The notes: generated from the sequence alone by a model not told the origin. Counted from the stretch's first letter, positions 23,248 to 34,066 are shown. The stretch is 40,086 nucleotides of DNA from an uncultured Pelagibacteraceae bacterium (GCA_902595745.1 CACJRE010000007.1:1-40086); one strand, 5' to 3'. Numbers and translations are program-made.

Positions 23248-26200
23248 TTAATTAAGCTCCACGTTTAGTGCTAATGATTTAATTTCCTTAACTAGAACGT
23301 TAAATGACTCAGGAATACCTGACTCAAAATTTTCTTCACCTTTAACTATAGTTTCGTAAACTTTAACTCTACCTGCAACATCGTCTGATTTTACAGTTAA
23401 TATTTCTTGAAGTGTGTATGATGCTCCATAAGCTTCTAAAGCCCAAACTTCCATTTCACCAAATCTTTGTCCACCTAATTGAGCCTTACCACCTAATGGC
23501 TGTTGCGTTACTAAACTATAAGGTCCTGTTGATCTTGCGTGAATTTTATCCTCTACTAAGTGGTGAAGCTTAAGCATATAGATTATTCCAACAGTTACAG
23601 GTCTATCAAATTTTTCACCTGTTCTACCATCCCATAAATATGTTTGTCCTGATCCTGGTAAGTTAGCAAGTTCTAACATTTCAGTTACATTTTTTTCTTT
23701 AGCCCCATCAAATACTGGAGTTGATATTGCTATACCATTTTGTAAATTTTCACATAAATCTTTGAATTCTGGTTTTGATAGTTTTTCAACTTTTTCTTTG
23801 AAAATTTCTTCACCATAAACGGATTTTAAAAATTTTGATATTTTTTCAGTTTTTTCAATTTTTTTATTATTTTCATTAACTAGTTTCTTAACTTCTTCAC
23901 CGAATTCTTTACATGCCCATCCTAAGTGAGTTTCTAAAATTTGGCCAACGTTCATACGACTTGGCACACCAAGGGGATTTAGAACAATATCTACTGGTCT
24001 ACCATCTTCTCTGTATGGCATATCCTCAACAGGAACAATTTTACTAACAACACCTTTGTTACCATGTCTTCCAGACATTTTATCACCTGGTCTTAGTCTT
24101 CTTTTAATTGCAACAAAAACTTTAACCATTTTCATCACGCTTGGTAATAAATCATCACCACTTCTAATTTTTAAAACTTTATCTTCAAATCTTTCGGTAA
24201 TGTCTTGTTTTGCTTTGTTATACTGATCTTTAAGTTGAGCTAAAGTTGCTTCATCATTAACGTTACCCACTGATATTTTAAATACATCATTAACAGATAG
24301 CTTGTCTATTGTTTCAAAATCTAATTTAGTACCTTCAGCTAAATCCTTAACTTTTTTAGTTAAAGAAGATCCTGATAAAAATTGAGATGCTCTTTGCTTA
24401 ATACTTCTCTCTAAAATTTCTTCTTCAACAATTTTATCTTGTTGTACCTGTTCAATTTCGGCTCTTTCAATTGTAATTGATCTTTCATCTTTTTCTATAC
24501 CATGTCTATTGAATACTCTTACATCAACAACAGTTCCACTGCTACCTCTAGACATCCTTAAAGAAGTATCTGTAACATCAATTGCTTTTTCACCAAAAAT
24601 TGATCTTAATAGTTTTTCCTCAGGTCCTGATGCTGAGTCACCTTTAGGGGTTACTTTTCCAACTAAAATATCACCTGCATTAACTTCCGCTCCAATATAA
24701 ACAATACCAGACTCGTCAAGGTTTTTTAACGCCTCTTCATTAACATTTGGAATATCTCTTGTAATATCTTCTTCACCTAATTTTGTATCTCTTGCCATTA
24801 TTTCATATTCAACAATATGGACTGATGTAAACACATCATCTGTTACGCATCTTTCAGAGATCAAAATAGAATCCTCAAAATTATAGCCTTGCCACGGCAT
24901 GAATGCTACCGTTACGTTTTTACCTAAAGCTAACTCACCTAATTTAGTAGATGGTCCATCAGCAATAATATCTCCAGATTTAACCTTGTCTCCAACTCTA
25001 ACCAATGGCTTTTGGTTAATGCAAGTGTTTTGGTTTGACCTTTTAAATTTTTGTAAATTGTAAATATCAACACCAGATTTGGAAAAATCAGTCTCTTCAG
25101 TTGCTTTAATTACAATTCTTTTACCATCAATTTTATCAACAATTCCGTCTCGTTTTGCAACAATCGTTACACCAGAATCTAAAGCTACATCACTTTCGAT
25201 ACCTGTTCCAACTAAAGGTGACTCAGGTTTTAGTAATGGAACGGCCTGTCTCATCATGTTAGACCCCATTAATGCTCTATTTGCATCATCGTTTTCTAAG
25301 AAAGGTATTAATGAAGCTGCAACTGAAACAAGTTGCTTAGGAGATACATCGATATAATCAATAGTATCAGGTTTAGCTAAAAGGAAATTTAAATTTTGTC
25401 TACAAGAAACTAATTCCTCAACTATTTTTCCATTTTTATCTAATTTTGTATTTGCTTGAGCAATAGTGAATTTAGTTTCTTCCATTGCTGATAAATATTC
25501 AACATTATCTTGAACAACACCGTCTTTAACTTTTTTATACGGACTTTCGATAAAGCCGTACTTATTGATCTTTGCATAAGTAGAGAGACTGTTAATTAAA
25601 CCAATATTTGGTCCTTCGGGAGTTTCAATCGGACATATTCTTCCATAATGAGTAGGGTGAACGTCACGCACTTCAAAGCCAGCTCTTTCTCTAGTTAAAC
25701 CACCAGGTCCTAATGCTGAAACTCTTCTTTTATGAGTAATTTCAGATAGAGGATTTGTTTGATCCATAAATTGTGAAAGTTGTGAGCTTGCAAAAAAGTC
25801 TTTAAGAGAAACAGTTAATGGTTTTGCATTAATCAAATCTTGAGGCATTGCTGACTCAACATCTAAAGTAGTCATTTTTTCTTTAATAGCTCTTTCCATT
25901 CTATAAACGCCAATACGAGCTTGATTTTCGACTAACTCACCTACAGAACGAACTCTTCTGTTTCCTAAATGGTCAATATCATCAACTTCATCTTTACCAT
26001 CTCTTAAATCTAACATTTTATGAACGATAGCTATAATGTCATCATTTCTTAAGATTGTAATTTTATCTGAACATTCTTGGTTTAATCTAGAGTTCATTTT
26101 AACTCTGCCAACATCAGAAAGATCATATCGGTCAGAACTAAAAAATAGATTATTGAAAATTTGAGTAGCTATTTCTATAGTTGGTGGCTCTCCAGGTCTA

Positions 26201-27333
26201 AGCATTTTATAGATTTCTGTAATAGCTTCATCTTTTGAATTGTTTTTATCATTTAAAATAGTAGTTAATAAATAAGGTCCTTTATTGATAGAATTTGTTA
26301 CAGATATTTGTAATGAATGGATGTTTGCATCAAGTATTTGTTGGATTACAGTATCATTAAGTTCTGTACCAATTGAAAAAGTACCCTCTTCTTCATCACT
26401 TACTTTAACATCTCTATGTAGAAATTTTCCAAATAAAGATTCTCTTGAAACTAAAATATCTTTTAGTCCATCGTTTGCTAATTTTTTTGCACTTAAAAAA
26501 TTAATTTTATCACCTAACTTTATTACTACTTCACCAGTTTTTGCATCGATTACTTCCTCTGAAAAGTTTTTAGCTTTATAATTTTCTGGATTAAATTTTG
26601 TTTTCCATTTTTCAGTTTTAGGATCATAAGTATATTGTTCGTTAGCATAAAACTCATCTGCCATTTCTGCTTTTGAATATCCTAAAGCTAATAATAATGT
26701 AGAAGCAAAAATTTTCTTTTTTCTATCAATTTTAAAATATAAAAAATCTTTAACGTCATATTCAAAATCTAACCAAGAGCCTCTGTTTGGGATAACTCTA
26801 CAATTAAATAAAAGTTTTCCACTTGCATGCGTTTTTCCTTTGTCATGATCAAAAAATACACCAGGACTTCTGTGCATTTGATTTACAACAACTCTTTGAA
26901 CACCATTAGTTATGAAGGTACCACTGTTAGTCATCATGGGAACTTCTCCCATATAAACTTCTTGCTCTTTAGCAGATAAAATATCTTTAGTATTATTTTC
27001 TTGATCTATTTCGTAAACAACTAATCTCAAAGTACATTTAAGAGCAGATGAATAAGTCAATCCTCTAGTAATACATTCTTCAACATCAAATTTTGGTTTA
27101 TCCAATCTGTAAGAAACATATTCTAATGTTGCTTTGTCATTTAAATCTTCAATTGGAAATATGCTTTTAAAAACTCTGTCAAAACCCTTTGTTAGCTCTG
27201 TTTCAGAATAAAATTCAGTTAGTTCTTTGTATGAATTTTTTTGTACTTCGATTAGATTTGGAATAGATAAACTTTCTTTTAGTTTACCAAAACTTTTTCT
27301 TATATTTTTCTTTTCAGTAAAAGATAATTGCAT
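23248..27333 (-). CDS. rpoB: RNA polymerase beta subunit
   Basis: 1361 aa; [39 protein letters not shown]. Confidence 0.99.
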   Translation of the reverse strand: MQLSFTEKKNIRKSFGKLKESLSIPNLIEVQKNSYKELTEFYSETELTKGFDRVFKSIFPIEDLNDKATLEYVSYRLDKPKFDVEECITRGLTYSSALKCTLRLVVYEIDQENNTKDILSAKEQEVYMGEVPMMTNSGTFITNGVQRVVVNQMHRSPGVFFDHDKGKTHASGKLLFNCRVIPNRGSWLDFEYDVKDFLYFKIDRKKKIFASTLLLALGYSKAEMADEFYANEQYTYDPKTEKWKTKFNPENYKAKNFSEEVIDAKTGEVVIKLGDKINFLSAKKLANDGLKDILVSRESLFGKFLHRDVKVSDEEEGTFSIGTELNDTVIQQILDANIHSLQISVTNSINKGPYLLTTILNDKNNSKDEAITEIYKMLRPGEPPTIEIATQIFNNLFFSSDRYDLSDVGRVKMNSRLNQECSDKITILRNDDIIAIVHKMLDLRDGKDEVDDIDHLGNRRVRSVGELVENQARIGVYRMERAIKEKMTTLDVESAMPQDLINAKPLTVSLKDFFASSQLSQFMDQTNPLSEITHKRRVSALGPGGLTRERAGFEVRDVHPTHYGRICPIETPEGPNIGLINSLSTYAKINKYGFIESPYKKVKDGVVQDNVEYLSAMEETKFTIAQANTKLDKNGKIVEELVSCRQNLNFLLAKPDTIDYIDVSPKQLVSVAASLIPFLENDDANRALMGSNMMRQAVPLLKPESPLVGTGIESDVALDSGVTIVAKRDGIVDKIDGKRIVIKATEETDFSKSGVDIYNLQKFKRSNQNTCINQKPLVRVGDKVKSGDIIADGPSTKLGELALGKNVTVAFMPWQGYNFEDSILISERCVTDDVFTSVHIVEYEIMARDTKLGEEDITRDIPNVNEEALKNLDESGIVYIGAEVNAGDILVGKVTPKGDSASGPEEKLLRSIFGEKAIDVTDTSLRMSRGSSGTVVDVRVFNRHGIEKDERSITIERAEIEQVQQDKIVEEEILERSIKQRASQFLSGSSLTKKVKDLAEGTKLDFETIDKLSVNDVFKISVGNVNDEATLAQLKDQYNKAKQDITERFEDKVLKIRSGDDLLPSVMKMVKVFVAIKRRLRPGDKMSGRHGNKGVVSKIVPVEDMPYREDGRPVDIVLNPLGVPSRMNVGQILETHLGWACKEFGEEVKKLVNENNKKIEKTEKISKFLKSVYGEEIFKEKVEKLSKPEFKDLCENLQNGIAISTPVFDGAKEKNVTEMLELANLPGSGQTYLWDGRTGEKFDRPVTVGIIYMLKLHHLVEDKIHARSTGPYSLVTQQPLGGKAQLGGQRFGEMEVWALEAYGASYTLQEILTVKSDDVAGRVKVYETIVKGEENFESGIPESFNVLVKEIKSLALNVELN

Positions 27334-27344
27334 TTATGTTTAAT

Positions 27345-27370
27345 GATACTGATTAAAAATAATCAGTATC
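27345..27370 (-). promoter_or_regulatory. Hairpin between rplL and rpoB
   Basis: Perfect 10-bp inverted repeat GATACTGATT-(6 nt)-AATCAGTATC with no U-tract following on the minus strand. Confidence 0.6.
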
Positions 27371-27389
27371 CGAATTCTTTCTTATTAAT

Positions 27390-27755
27390 TTATTTAAGTT
27401 CTACTTTTGCGCCTGCAGCTTCTAACTTAGCTTTGATCTCTTCCGCTTCTTTTTTTGGAACACCAGATTTAACTTCTTTTGGTGCACCTTCTACAAGATC
27501 TTTAGCTTCTTTTAGTCCCAGTGAAGTCGCTGCTCTAACTTCTTTAATAACGTTAATTTTTTTCTCACCTGCTGATACAAGCATAATTGTAAAATCATCT
27601 TTATCTTCTGCTGGAGCCGCACCACCTGCTGCTGCTGGAGCTGCTGCTGCCATTGGAGTTACACCCCATTTTTCTTCTAATTGTTTTGACAACTCTGCTG
27701 CTTCTGCAACTGTCAAACTTGATAGGTCTTCTATAATTTTGTTTAAGTCAGGCAT
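27390..27755 (-). CDS. rplL: 50S ribosomal protein L7/L12
   Basis: Ala-rich hinge then [39 protein letters not shown]. Confidence 0.98.
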   Translation of the reverse strand: MPDLNKIIEDLSSLTVAEAAELSKQLEEKWGVTPMAAAAPAAAGGAAPAEDKDDFTIMLVSAGEKKINVIKEVRAATSLGLKEAKDLVEGAPKEVKSGVPKKEAEEIKAKLEAAGAKVELK

Positions 27756-27758
27756 AAT

Positions 27759-28280
27759 TTACTCTTTGGGTTGTGTTTCAGAATTTTCTGCCGACAAATT
27801 ACTCATTTTTTCTGAGTATGCAAGCAAAATACTTACTAATTTGGATGCTGGAGCATTTAAAATACCAACAATATTCGCTCTAGCCTCATCTAAAGTTGGT
27901 AAACTAGCTACATTTTGGACTCCAGCCTGATCTAAGACCTCGTTATCCATAATTCCACCAATTAACTTAAGATTTTCATTATCTTTTGCGAATTTTGATA
28001 GAATCCTTGCTGACATTATAGCATCCTCGCCAAATGCAACTGCAGTAGGCCCAGTAAATAAATCTGATAAGTCCTTACACTTAGTTTTTTCTAAAGCTAG
28101 TTTTGTTATTCTGTTTTTTGTAATTTTGAAAATTATTCCATGCTCTCTCATTTGAGCTCTTAACTCATCTAGTTGAGTCATTGTTAAACCTTGATAATGA
28201 GTAACCATTACAGCTTTGCTGTTCTCAAACTGTGTGGTCATTTCTGAAATATAATTCTTTTTTTGTTCTTTAGTTAACAT
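27759..28280 (-). CDS. rplJ: 50S ribosomal protein L10
   Basis: 173 aa; MVTHYQGLTMTQLDELRAQMREHG; position. Confidence 0.97.
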   Translation of the reverse strand: MLTKEQKKNYISEMTTQFENSKAVMVTHYQGLTMTQLDELRAQMREHGIIFKITKNRITKLALEKTKCKDLSDLFTGPTAVAFGEDAIMSARILSKFAKDNENLKLIGGIMDNEVLDQAGVQNVASLPTLDEARANIVGILNAPASKLVSILLAYSEKMSNLSAENSETQPKE

Positions 28281-28282
28281 GA

Positions 28283-28972
28283 CTATATCGACTTTCCTAA
28301 TTTGACTTTATACGAAACTCCCATTGATGAAGTAACAAAAGTATTTTTAATTAAATCACCTTTTAGAGTATTATTGGATTTCTCTTTTTCTAATGCATCA
28401 ATGATTGCGTGAAAATTTTTTAACAATTGATCATCATGAAAAGATTTTTTTCCGATGCTAACACCAATGTTTCCATCTTTATCATTTCTAATTTCAACTT
28501 GACCTGATTTAGCATTAGTAACAGCTTCTTTTATATTCTCAGAAACTGAACCAAGTTTTGGATTAGGCATTAATCCCTTTGGACCTAAAACTTTACCCAA
28601 TTTAGAAAGTTTAATCATCATTCCAGGTGTACAGATTAATTTTTCAAAGTTTAATTCACCACCTTTAATTTTTTCAACAAATTCATCACTGCCAACAATA
28701 TCTGCACCTGCATCTTTTGCTTCTTGTGCTTTATTATCTTCACAAACAACAGCAACTTTTACTTTTTTTCCAGTTCCACCAGGTAAGTTAACAACAGTTC
28801 TTATATTTACTTCACTTTTCTTTTGCTTGTTATTAATTTGGAAACTTAGATCTAGAGACTCATCAAATTTAGTTGTACAATTTTTTTTAACTTCAGGTAA
28901 TAATTTCTCGATAACCTCAGCATCAAGATCTTTTGTTTTTTCAGGTAATTTTTTATATCTTTTTGATGGCAT
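28283..28972 (-). CDS. rplA: 50S ribosomal protein L1
   Basis: MIKLSKLGKVLGPKGLMPNPKLGSVSENI motif. Confidence 0.98.
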   Translation of the reverse strand: MPSKRYKKLPEKTKDLDAEVIEKLLPEVKKNCTTKFDESLDLSFQINNKQKKSEVNIRTVVNLPGGTGKKVKVAVVCEDNKAQEAKDAGADIVGSDEFVEKIKGGELNFEKLICTPGMMIKLSKLGKVLGPKGLMPNPKLGSVSENIKEAVTNAKSGQVEIRNDKDGNIGVSIGKKSFHDDQLLKNFHAIIDALEKEKSNNTLKGDLIKNTFVTSSMGVSYKVKLGKSI

Positions 28973-29397
28973 TACTCTTTCACCTCAATACCCATTGATC
29001 TGGCAGAGCCAGCTATGATTTTTACAGCTTCATCTAAATCATGAGCATTTAAATCATTCATTTTTTGGTTTGCTATATCTTCAAGTTGTTTTTTTGAAAT
29101 TGACGCAACAATATTTCTACCTGGTTCTTTAGAACCACCCTTTAGTTTTACTGCTTCTTTAATAAAGAAAGATGCTGGTGGAGATTTAATTTTAAAATCA
29201 AATTTTTTATCTTTATAGACTGTAATTTCTACTGGAACAGGTTTACCAGCCATTGATTTGGTCTTGTCATTAAAAGCTTTACAAAATTCCATTATGTTTA
29301 CACCTCGTTGACCTAATGCAGGACCAACAGGGGGTGCTGGGTTTGCTTGACCACCTTTAATTTGTAACTTTATAAATCCACTAATTTCTTTTGCCAT
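28972..29397 (-). CDS. rplK: 50S ribosomal protein L11
   Basis: [35 protein letters not shown]. Confidence 0.98.
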   Translation of the reverse strand: MAKEISGFIKLQIKGGQANPAPPVGPALGQRGVNIMEFCKAFNDKTKSMAGKPVPVEITVYKDKKFDFKIKSPPASFFIKEAVKLKGGSKEPGRNIVASISKKQLEDIANQKMNDLNAHDLDEAVKIIAGSARSMGIEVKE

Positions 29398-29927
29398 TAA
29401 CTTACTTTCTCAACTTGGTTATATTCTAAATCTACTGGTGTTGGACGTCCAAATATAGAAACTGAGACCTTAAGTCTAGACTTTTCTTCATCAATATCTT
29501 CCACCATTCCACTGAATGATGCAAAAGGACCATCAACAACCTGAACTTTTTCACCAACGCTGTACTCTATACCAGATTTTGGCTGAGCCACACCATCTTT
29601 TATTTGTCCTAAAATCTTTTCGATTTCTTTATCAGAAACTGGTACTGGAATTCCTTTAGAGCCTAAAAAACCACTAACTCTCTTTATATTTTTAATCATG
29701 TGATATATATTATTGTCCATTTCACTCTTTATTAAAACGTATCCTGGAAAATATTTCTTTTTACGTTGAATTCTTTTACCTCTTTTAACCTCAGTTACAT
29801 CATGAGTTGGAACAATTATTTCTTCAAATTTTTCTGCAATTTTAGCCTTATCAGCCTCTTCTTTTATTAATCCAGCTACTTTATTTTCAAAACTTGAATG
29901 AGATTGAACAATGTACCAATTTTTCAT
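29397..29927 (-). CDS. nusG: Transcription termination/antitermination factor NusG
   Basis: [31 protein letters not shown] region [22 protein letters not shown]. Confidence 0.97.
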   Translation of the reverse strand: MKNWYIVQSHSSFENKVAGLIKEEADKAKIAEKFEEIIVPTHDVTEVKRGKRIQRKKKYFPGYVLIKSEMDNNIYHMIKNIKRVSGFLGSKGIPVPVSDKEIEKILGQIKDGVAQPKSGIEYSVGEKVQVVDGPFASFSGMVEDIDEEKSRLKVSVSIFGRPTPVDLEYNQVEKVS

Positions 29928-30118
29928 TAAATACTCACCTTAAGTAGTAATTCTAGAAAAAACTTTAAAACTTGATCTAAAAGAAGAAAAAATAAAGACA
30001 TTACTACAGCCATTGCAAAAACCATCAAAGCACCTTGTAAAGTCTCTTTCCAAGTAGGCCATGTTATTTTAAATGCCTCTTGTTTTACTTCCTGAATAAA
30101 TTTCATCGGGTTTTTCAT
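29927..30118 (-). CDS. secE: Protein translocase subunit SecE
   Basis: 63 aa; KFIQEVKQEAFKITWPTWKET then one TM helix; between nusG and tRNA-Trp. Confidence 0.95.
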   Translation of the reverse strand: MKNPMKFIQEVKQEAFKITWPTWKETLQGALMVFAMAVVMSLFFLLLDQVLKFFLELLLKVSI

Positions 30119-30134
30119 AATTTCTAGCTCTAAT

Positions 30135-30210
30135 TGGCAGGAGCGGAGGGACTCGAACCCTCAGCCTCCGGTTTTGGAGACCGGCGCTCTACCAATTGAG
30201 CTACACTCCT
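30135..30210 (-). tRNA. tRNA-Trp (CCA anticodon)
   Basis: Full cloverleaf AGGAGTG...CACTCCT complement; anticodon loop CTCCAAA; 3' CCA encoded. Confidence 0.95.
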
Positions 30211-30220
30211 ATTTATAGAG

Positions 30221-31411
30221 TTACTCTATAATTTTTGTTACTACTCCTGCTCCAACAGTTCTTCCACCTTCTCTAATAGCAAAGTTTAATTGTTCTGCCA
30301 TTGCGATCGGTGTAATCAACTTAACAGTAAATTTAGCATCATCACCTGGCATAACCATTTCTGTACCAGCTGGTAACTCTACTTCTCCTGTTACGTCTGT
30401 TGTTCTAAAGTAAAACTGTGGTCTGTATTTAGTAAAGAAAGGTGTATGTCTTCCACCCTCATCTTTTTTAAGTACATAAGCCTGAGCTTCAAATTTAGTG
30501 TGTGGAGTAATTGAACCAGGCTTACAAAGAACTTGACCTCTTTCAATGTCAGATCTTTCAATACCTCTCAATAAAATTCCTACGTTATCACCAGCTTCAC
30601 CAGAGTCTAAAAGTTTTCTAAACATTTCAACACCAGTACAAACTGATTTTTTAGTTTCTTTGATACCAACTATTTCAACTTCTTCACCAGTTTTAATCAC
30701 ACCTGATTCAATTCTACCAGTTGCAACTGTTCCTCTTCCTGAAATTGAAAATACATCCTCAACAGGCATCAAGAATGGTTTATCAACATCTCTAGCTGGT
30801 TGTGGAATATGTTCATCAACAGCTTTCATCAATTCCATGATTGAATTTTTTCCAATTTCATCATCTCTTTTTTCAACTGCTGCTAAAGCTGAACCTTTAA
30901 TAATTGGAGTTTTATCTCCAGGATATTTGTATGAAGTTAAAAGTTCTCTTATTTCTTCTTCAACAAGTTCAATCATATCTTTGTCATCAACTTGATCTAC
31001 TTTATTTAAGTAAACAACAATCGCCGGAATACCAACTTGTCTTCCTAAAAGAATGTGCTCTCTTGTTTGTGGCATTGGACCATCAGCAGCGTTAACTACC
31101 AAGATAGCTCCGTCCATTTGTGCAGCACCTGTAATCATGTTTTTAACATAGTCGGCGTGACCTGGACAATCTACGTGAGCGTAATGTCTTTTTTCTGTTT
31201 CATATTCAACGTGAGCAGTTGAAATTGTTATTCCTCTTTCTTTTTCTTCAGGAGCTTTATCGATTTGATCGTAAGCTACTGCTGCTGCTCCACCTGCTTC
31301 TGCTAAAGTGATTGTGATAGCTGCAGTAAGAGTTGTTTTACCATGATCGACATGACCAATAGTCCCAATGTTACAGTGGGGTTTACTTCTAACAAACTTT
31401 TCTTTTGACAT
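30221..31411 (-). CDS. tuf: Elongation factor Tu
   Basis: 396 aa; [35 protein letters not shown]. Confidence 0.99.
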   Translation of the reverse strand: MSKEKFVRSKPHCNIGTIGHVDHGKTTLTAAITITLAEAGGAAAVAYDQIDKAPEEKERGITISTAHVEYETEKRHYAHVDCPGHADYVKNMITGAAQMDGAILVVNAADGPMPQTREHILLGRQVGIPAIVVYLNKVDQVDDKDMIELVEEEIRELLTSYKYPGDKTPIIKGSALAAVEKRDDEIGKNSIMELMKAVDEHIPQPARDVDKPFLMPVEDVFSISGRGTVATGRIESGVIKTGEEVEIVGIKETKKSVCTGVEMFRKLLDSGEAGDNVGILLRGIERSDIERGQVLCKPGSITPHTKFEAQAYVLKKDEGGRHTPFFTKYRPQFYFRTTDVTGEVELPAGTEMVMPGDDAKFTVKLITPIAMAEQLNFAIREGGRTVGAGVVTKIIE

Positions 31412-31457
31412 TACTTTTTTACCTCAGTTTTTGTTTTCATTAATAATTTTTTTTTCT

Positions 31458-31531
31458 TGGAGCGGGTAAAGGGAATCGAACCCTTACATCCAGCTTGGAA
31501 GGCTAGCGTTCTACCATTGAACTACACCCGC
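31458..31531 (-). tRNA. tRNA-Gly (TCC anticodon)
   Basis: GCGGGTG acceptor, anticodon loop CTTCCAA, CCA encoded. Confidence 0.95.
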
Positions 31532-31575
31532 ACAACCCCAAGAGTAACACTCCATGTTACTTAAAATTTATTGAA

Positions 31576-31662
31576 TGGTGGAGGGGGAAAGATTCGAACT
31601 TTCGAAGACCGAAGTCAACGGGTTTACAGCCCGCCCCATTTGACCGCTCTGGAACCCCTCCC
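31576..31662 (-). tRNA. tRNA-Tyr (GTA anticodon)
   Basis: Class II tRNA with long variable arm; anticodon stem-loop GGGCTGTAAACCC; CCA encoded. Confidence 0.95.
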
Positions 31663-31789
31663 ATGGGGAAGTGTCCCCTGTTCAATAAAGCTTCAAACAA
31701 CATGCGTTTTATATATTTTATTTATTCAAATGCAACACGTGATTTAATAGGTAAATATTCAAAAAAACGTGTAAAACTCATGTAAATTT

Positions 31790-32533
31790 ATGAATAAATC
31801 CTCTTTTTTTATCGCTGGTCAACATGCTGTTATCGAAGCTCTTAGAAATCCAGATCGAAAGGTTTTAAGGGTGTTTTTAACCGAAGATGCAAAGAAAAAT
31901 ATACATAGAAAAAATCCAAGAAAAAATGTTTTAGAGGACGTTAAAGTTTATTTTAAATCTAAAAAAGAATTAGACAAATACACATCTAAAGAACAATTGA
32001 TGCATAACGGTTATGTTGCAGAAATTGAACATTTAGATCAACCAGATTTAAAAGAATATATAAAAGAAAAAAAAAATTGTACTTTTGTATGTTTAGATGA
32101 AGTAACCGACCCAAGAAATATTGGTTCATTAATTAGAAGTGCAGCATCATTTAAAATAGATGGTTTGATTATAAAAGAAAGACATTTTCCCAAAGATAGT
32201 AAACTCATGTACAAATCAGCTAGTGGATGTATGGAGCATTTAAATATTTTCCAAGTATCAAATATAAATTCTACTCTTAAAAATTTAAGAGAAAGAAATT
32301 TTTGGGTTTATGGTTTTGATGCTAGTGGAGAAAAAGATTTTACAGAGGTTAAATGGGAAGGCAAAAATGTTCTTCTTTTTGGATCTGAGGGATTTGGTAT
32401 GAGAGAACATACTAGTAAATATGCAGATTTTTTTGTTAAAATAGATATCAATAAAGATATAGAAAGTTTAAATATATCAAATAGTGCAGCAATAGTCTTT
32501 CATCACTTAGACTTTGTAAAAAAAAAGAGTTGA
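31790..32533 (+). CDS. rlmB: TrmH/SpoU-family 23S rRNA (guanosine 2'-O) methyltransferase, RlmB-like
   Basis: GQHAVIEALRN, LDEVTDPRNIGSLIRSAASF, LLFGSEGFGMREHTSKYADFFVKIDI, LNISNSAAIVFHHL. Confidence 0.92.
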   Translation: MNKSSFFIAGQHAVIEALRNPDRKVLRVFLTEDAKKNIHRKNPRKNVLEDVKVYFKSKKELDKYTSKEQLMHNGYVAEIEHLDQPDLKEYIKEKKNCTFVCLDEVTDPRNIGSLIRSAASFKIDGLIIKERHFPKDSKLMYKSASGCMEHLNIFQVSNINSTLKNLRERNFWVYGFDASGEKDFTEVKWEGKNVLLFGSEGFGMREHTSKYADFFVKIDINKDIESLNISNSAAIVFHHLDFVKKKS

Positions 32534-32566
32534 TTATTTAACAAATAATTAATAGTTATTGCGCAT

Positions 32567-32642
32567 GCCCTTGTAGCTCAGTTGGTAGAGCAATTGATTT
32601 GTAATCAATAGGTCCGCGGTTCGAATCCGTGCGGGGGCACCA
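32567..32642 (+). tRNA. tRNA-Thr (TGT anticodon)
   Basis: GCCCTTG/CGGGGGC acceptor, anticodon loop TTTGTAA, T-loop GGTTCGAATCC, CCA encoded. Confidence 0.96.
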
Positions 32643-32647
32643 TCACT
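32596..32647 (+). repeat. attL-like 52-bp direct repeat (inside intact tRNA-Thr plus 5 bp downstream)
   Basis: GATTTGTAATCAATAGGTCCGCGGTTCGAATCCGTGCGGGGGCACCATCACT, identical to 34109-34160. Confidence 0.95.
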
Positions 32648-32654
32648 CAATAAA

Positions 32655-32667
32655 ATCAACGTTAATT
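32655..32667 (+). repeat. 13-bp inverted repeat, left copy (ATCAACGTTAATT)
   Basis: Reverse complement of 34067-34079; 7 bp inside the left 52-bp repeat. Confidence 0.7.
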
Positions 32668-32708
32668 TTTTTCAAAAAATAAAATTTCTATCCTGACTGT
32701 GCTCATGC

Positions 32709-32752
32709 TGTGTTTTGATTGTTTATAGAGTGTGTATGGATTGTGTATAAAT
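32709..32752 (+). repeat. Left-flank cluster of 11-bp motif TGTGTWTDDAT
   Basis: TGTGTTTTGAT 32709-32719, TGTGTATGGAT 32731-32741, TGTGTATAAAT 32742-32752 (last two in tandem); a fourth copy TGTGTATAGAT at 34042-34052. Confidence 0.6.
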
Positions 32753-32763
32753 CAATCAGTCTT

Positions 32764-33627
32764 TTATCCACCATTTATTGCTAAAATAGTAAGATCGTCT
32801 TTAATAATACTTTTTTCTTCGTTATGTATATTTTGTAATGCACCAAACGCTGAAACTTCTATAAAAATATTTTCTAATTGTTTTTCAATACTATGATTTT
32901 TATTTTTATTTAATAAATTTATAACACCTTCAGTTTCAATTTCATTTCCTTCAAAATCTCTACTTTCGCTTAAACCATCACTATATATATAAAAAATTTT
33001 TTCTTTTAGTGATATTTTATTTAAAATACTATTTAGGTCAAAATTAATTGGCTGAACTCCAAGTGGTGGAATTTTGTTAGAAGAATGCTCAGTAATATTT
33101 TTATTCTCTGAAATTATACAATTTGAATGACCAGCATTTATAAATTCAAGATTTTTAGATTTTTTATCGTAAGCAGCAAATATTCCTGTTAAAAATTTTG
33201 ATGAACGCAAAGTATATAAGTTATCATTTATTAATGATACAATTTGACTAATGCTCCTGTTTTCTCCAACAAAAATTTCAAACAAAGTAGTGACTCTTGA
33301 CATAATAAGTCCTGCATCAACTCCTTTGCCAGAAACATCAGCAAGAACTATAAAGATTTTATCTCCAAAATTTTTGAAATTGTAAAAGTCTCCAGAAATA
33401 TCTAAGGAAGGTACATTTTTAGCAAAAAGAATATTTTCGTGATTATTAGTCTTTGGAAACATAAGTTTTTGTACTCGTGTTCCTTTTTTGAGTTCTTTTT
33501 CTGCTACGCTTTTTCTATTTAAAAATTTTAGATTTGTTTTTTCAATTCTTTCCCATGCCTCTTTGGGTTTCAGTCCATGTTTTTTTGCTAATGCTATTAA
33601 ATCTTCCCAATTATTTATTTTCATCAT
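32764..33627 (-). CDS. SpoIIE/PP2C-type serine phosphatase domain protein
   Basis: 287 aa; SLDISGDFYNFKNFGDKIFIVLADVSGKGVDAGLIMSRV, FINAGHSN, YIYSDGLSESRD, KDDLTILAI. Confidence 0.88.
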   Translation of the reverse strand: MMKINNWEDLIALAKKHGLKPKEAWERIEKTNLKFLNRKSVAEKELKKGTRVQKLMFPKTNNHENILFAKNVPSLDISGDFYNFKNFGDKIFIVLADVSGKGVDAGLIMSRVTTLFEIFVGENRSISQIVSLINDNLYTLRSSKFLTGIFAAYDKKSKNLEFINAGHSNCIISENKNITEHSSNKIPPLGVQPINFDLNSILNKISLKEKIFYIYSDGLSESRDFEGNEIETEGVINLLNKNKNHSIEKQLENIFIEVSAFGALQNIHNEEKSIIKDDLTILAINGG

Positions 33628-33649
33628 AAATTTTAATTAATTATGAATT

Positions 33650-34012
33650 CTATTTCTTTGATACTATTTGCTCTGAAAGTGGGGCTACGACACCAATGAT
33701 TGTATCAATATCTTGGGTTTCAACTTTTAACTCTTCTAATGTTTTTTTAAGATGTCCGGCAACTCCATTAAAATCTTCTTGGGATATTTTCATGCCTTGA
33801 TGAGCAGCTTTCATATCAAGACCAGTATATTCCTTTGGTCCACCTAAAGCTTGAGAAATGAAATTAGTTTGATGTGAAATTAAAACTTTCATATCTGTAT
33901 TTGAAAAAAACTTTTTTAAATTTTCATCAGCCATAATTTTTTGATAAAAATTAATAACAATTAGGCCAACCGTTTTTTTTCCACCATATTTTTCATAAAG
34001 TGTCTGGGTCAT
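33650..34012 (-). CDS. Truncated hemoglobin (group 1-like)
   Basis: 120 aa; LYEKYGGKKTVGLIVINFYQKIMADENLKKFFSNTDMKVLISHQTNFISQALGGPKEYTGLDMKAAHQGMKISQEDF (proximal-His region AHQGM). Confidence 0.88.
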   Translation of the reverse strand: MTQTLYEKYGGKKTVGLIVINFYQKIMADENLKKFFSNTDMKVLISHQTNFISQALGGPKEYTGLDMKAAHQGMKISQEDFNGVAGHLKKTLEELKVETQDIDTIIGVVAPLSEQIVSKK

Positions 34013-34066
34013 TGTTGTCAGTTATATCACTGTGCCCGTAGTGTGTATAGATTTTTAAATACTTTC

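Noticed and set aside
27328-27930. Ala/Ser-rich + strand 200-aa ORF over rplL/rplJ
   Set aside because: Low-complexity antisense reading of the L7/L12 alanine-rich hinge.
30135-31531. tRNA-Trp between secE and tuf, with tRNA-Gly and tRNA-Tyr upstream of tuf
   Set aside because: A common bacterial tRNA-tuf-secE-nusG arrangement, not novel.
31665-31678. GGGGA-AGTG-TCCCC inverted repeat just upstream of tRNA-Tyr
   Set aside because: Only 5 bp; could be a tRNA precursor feature, but insufficient evidence for a regulatory call.
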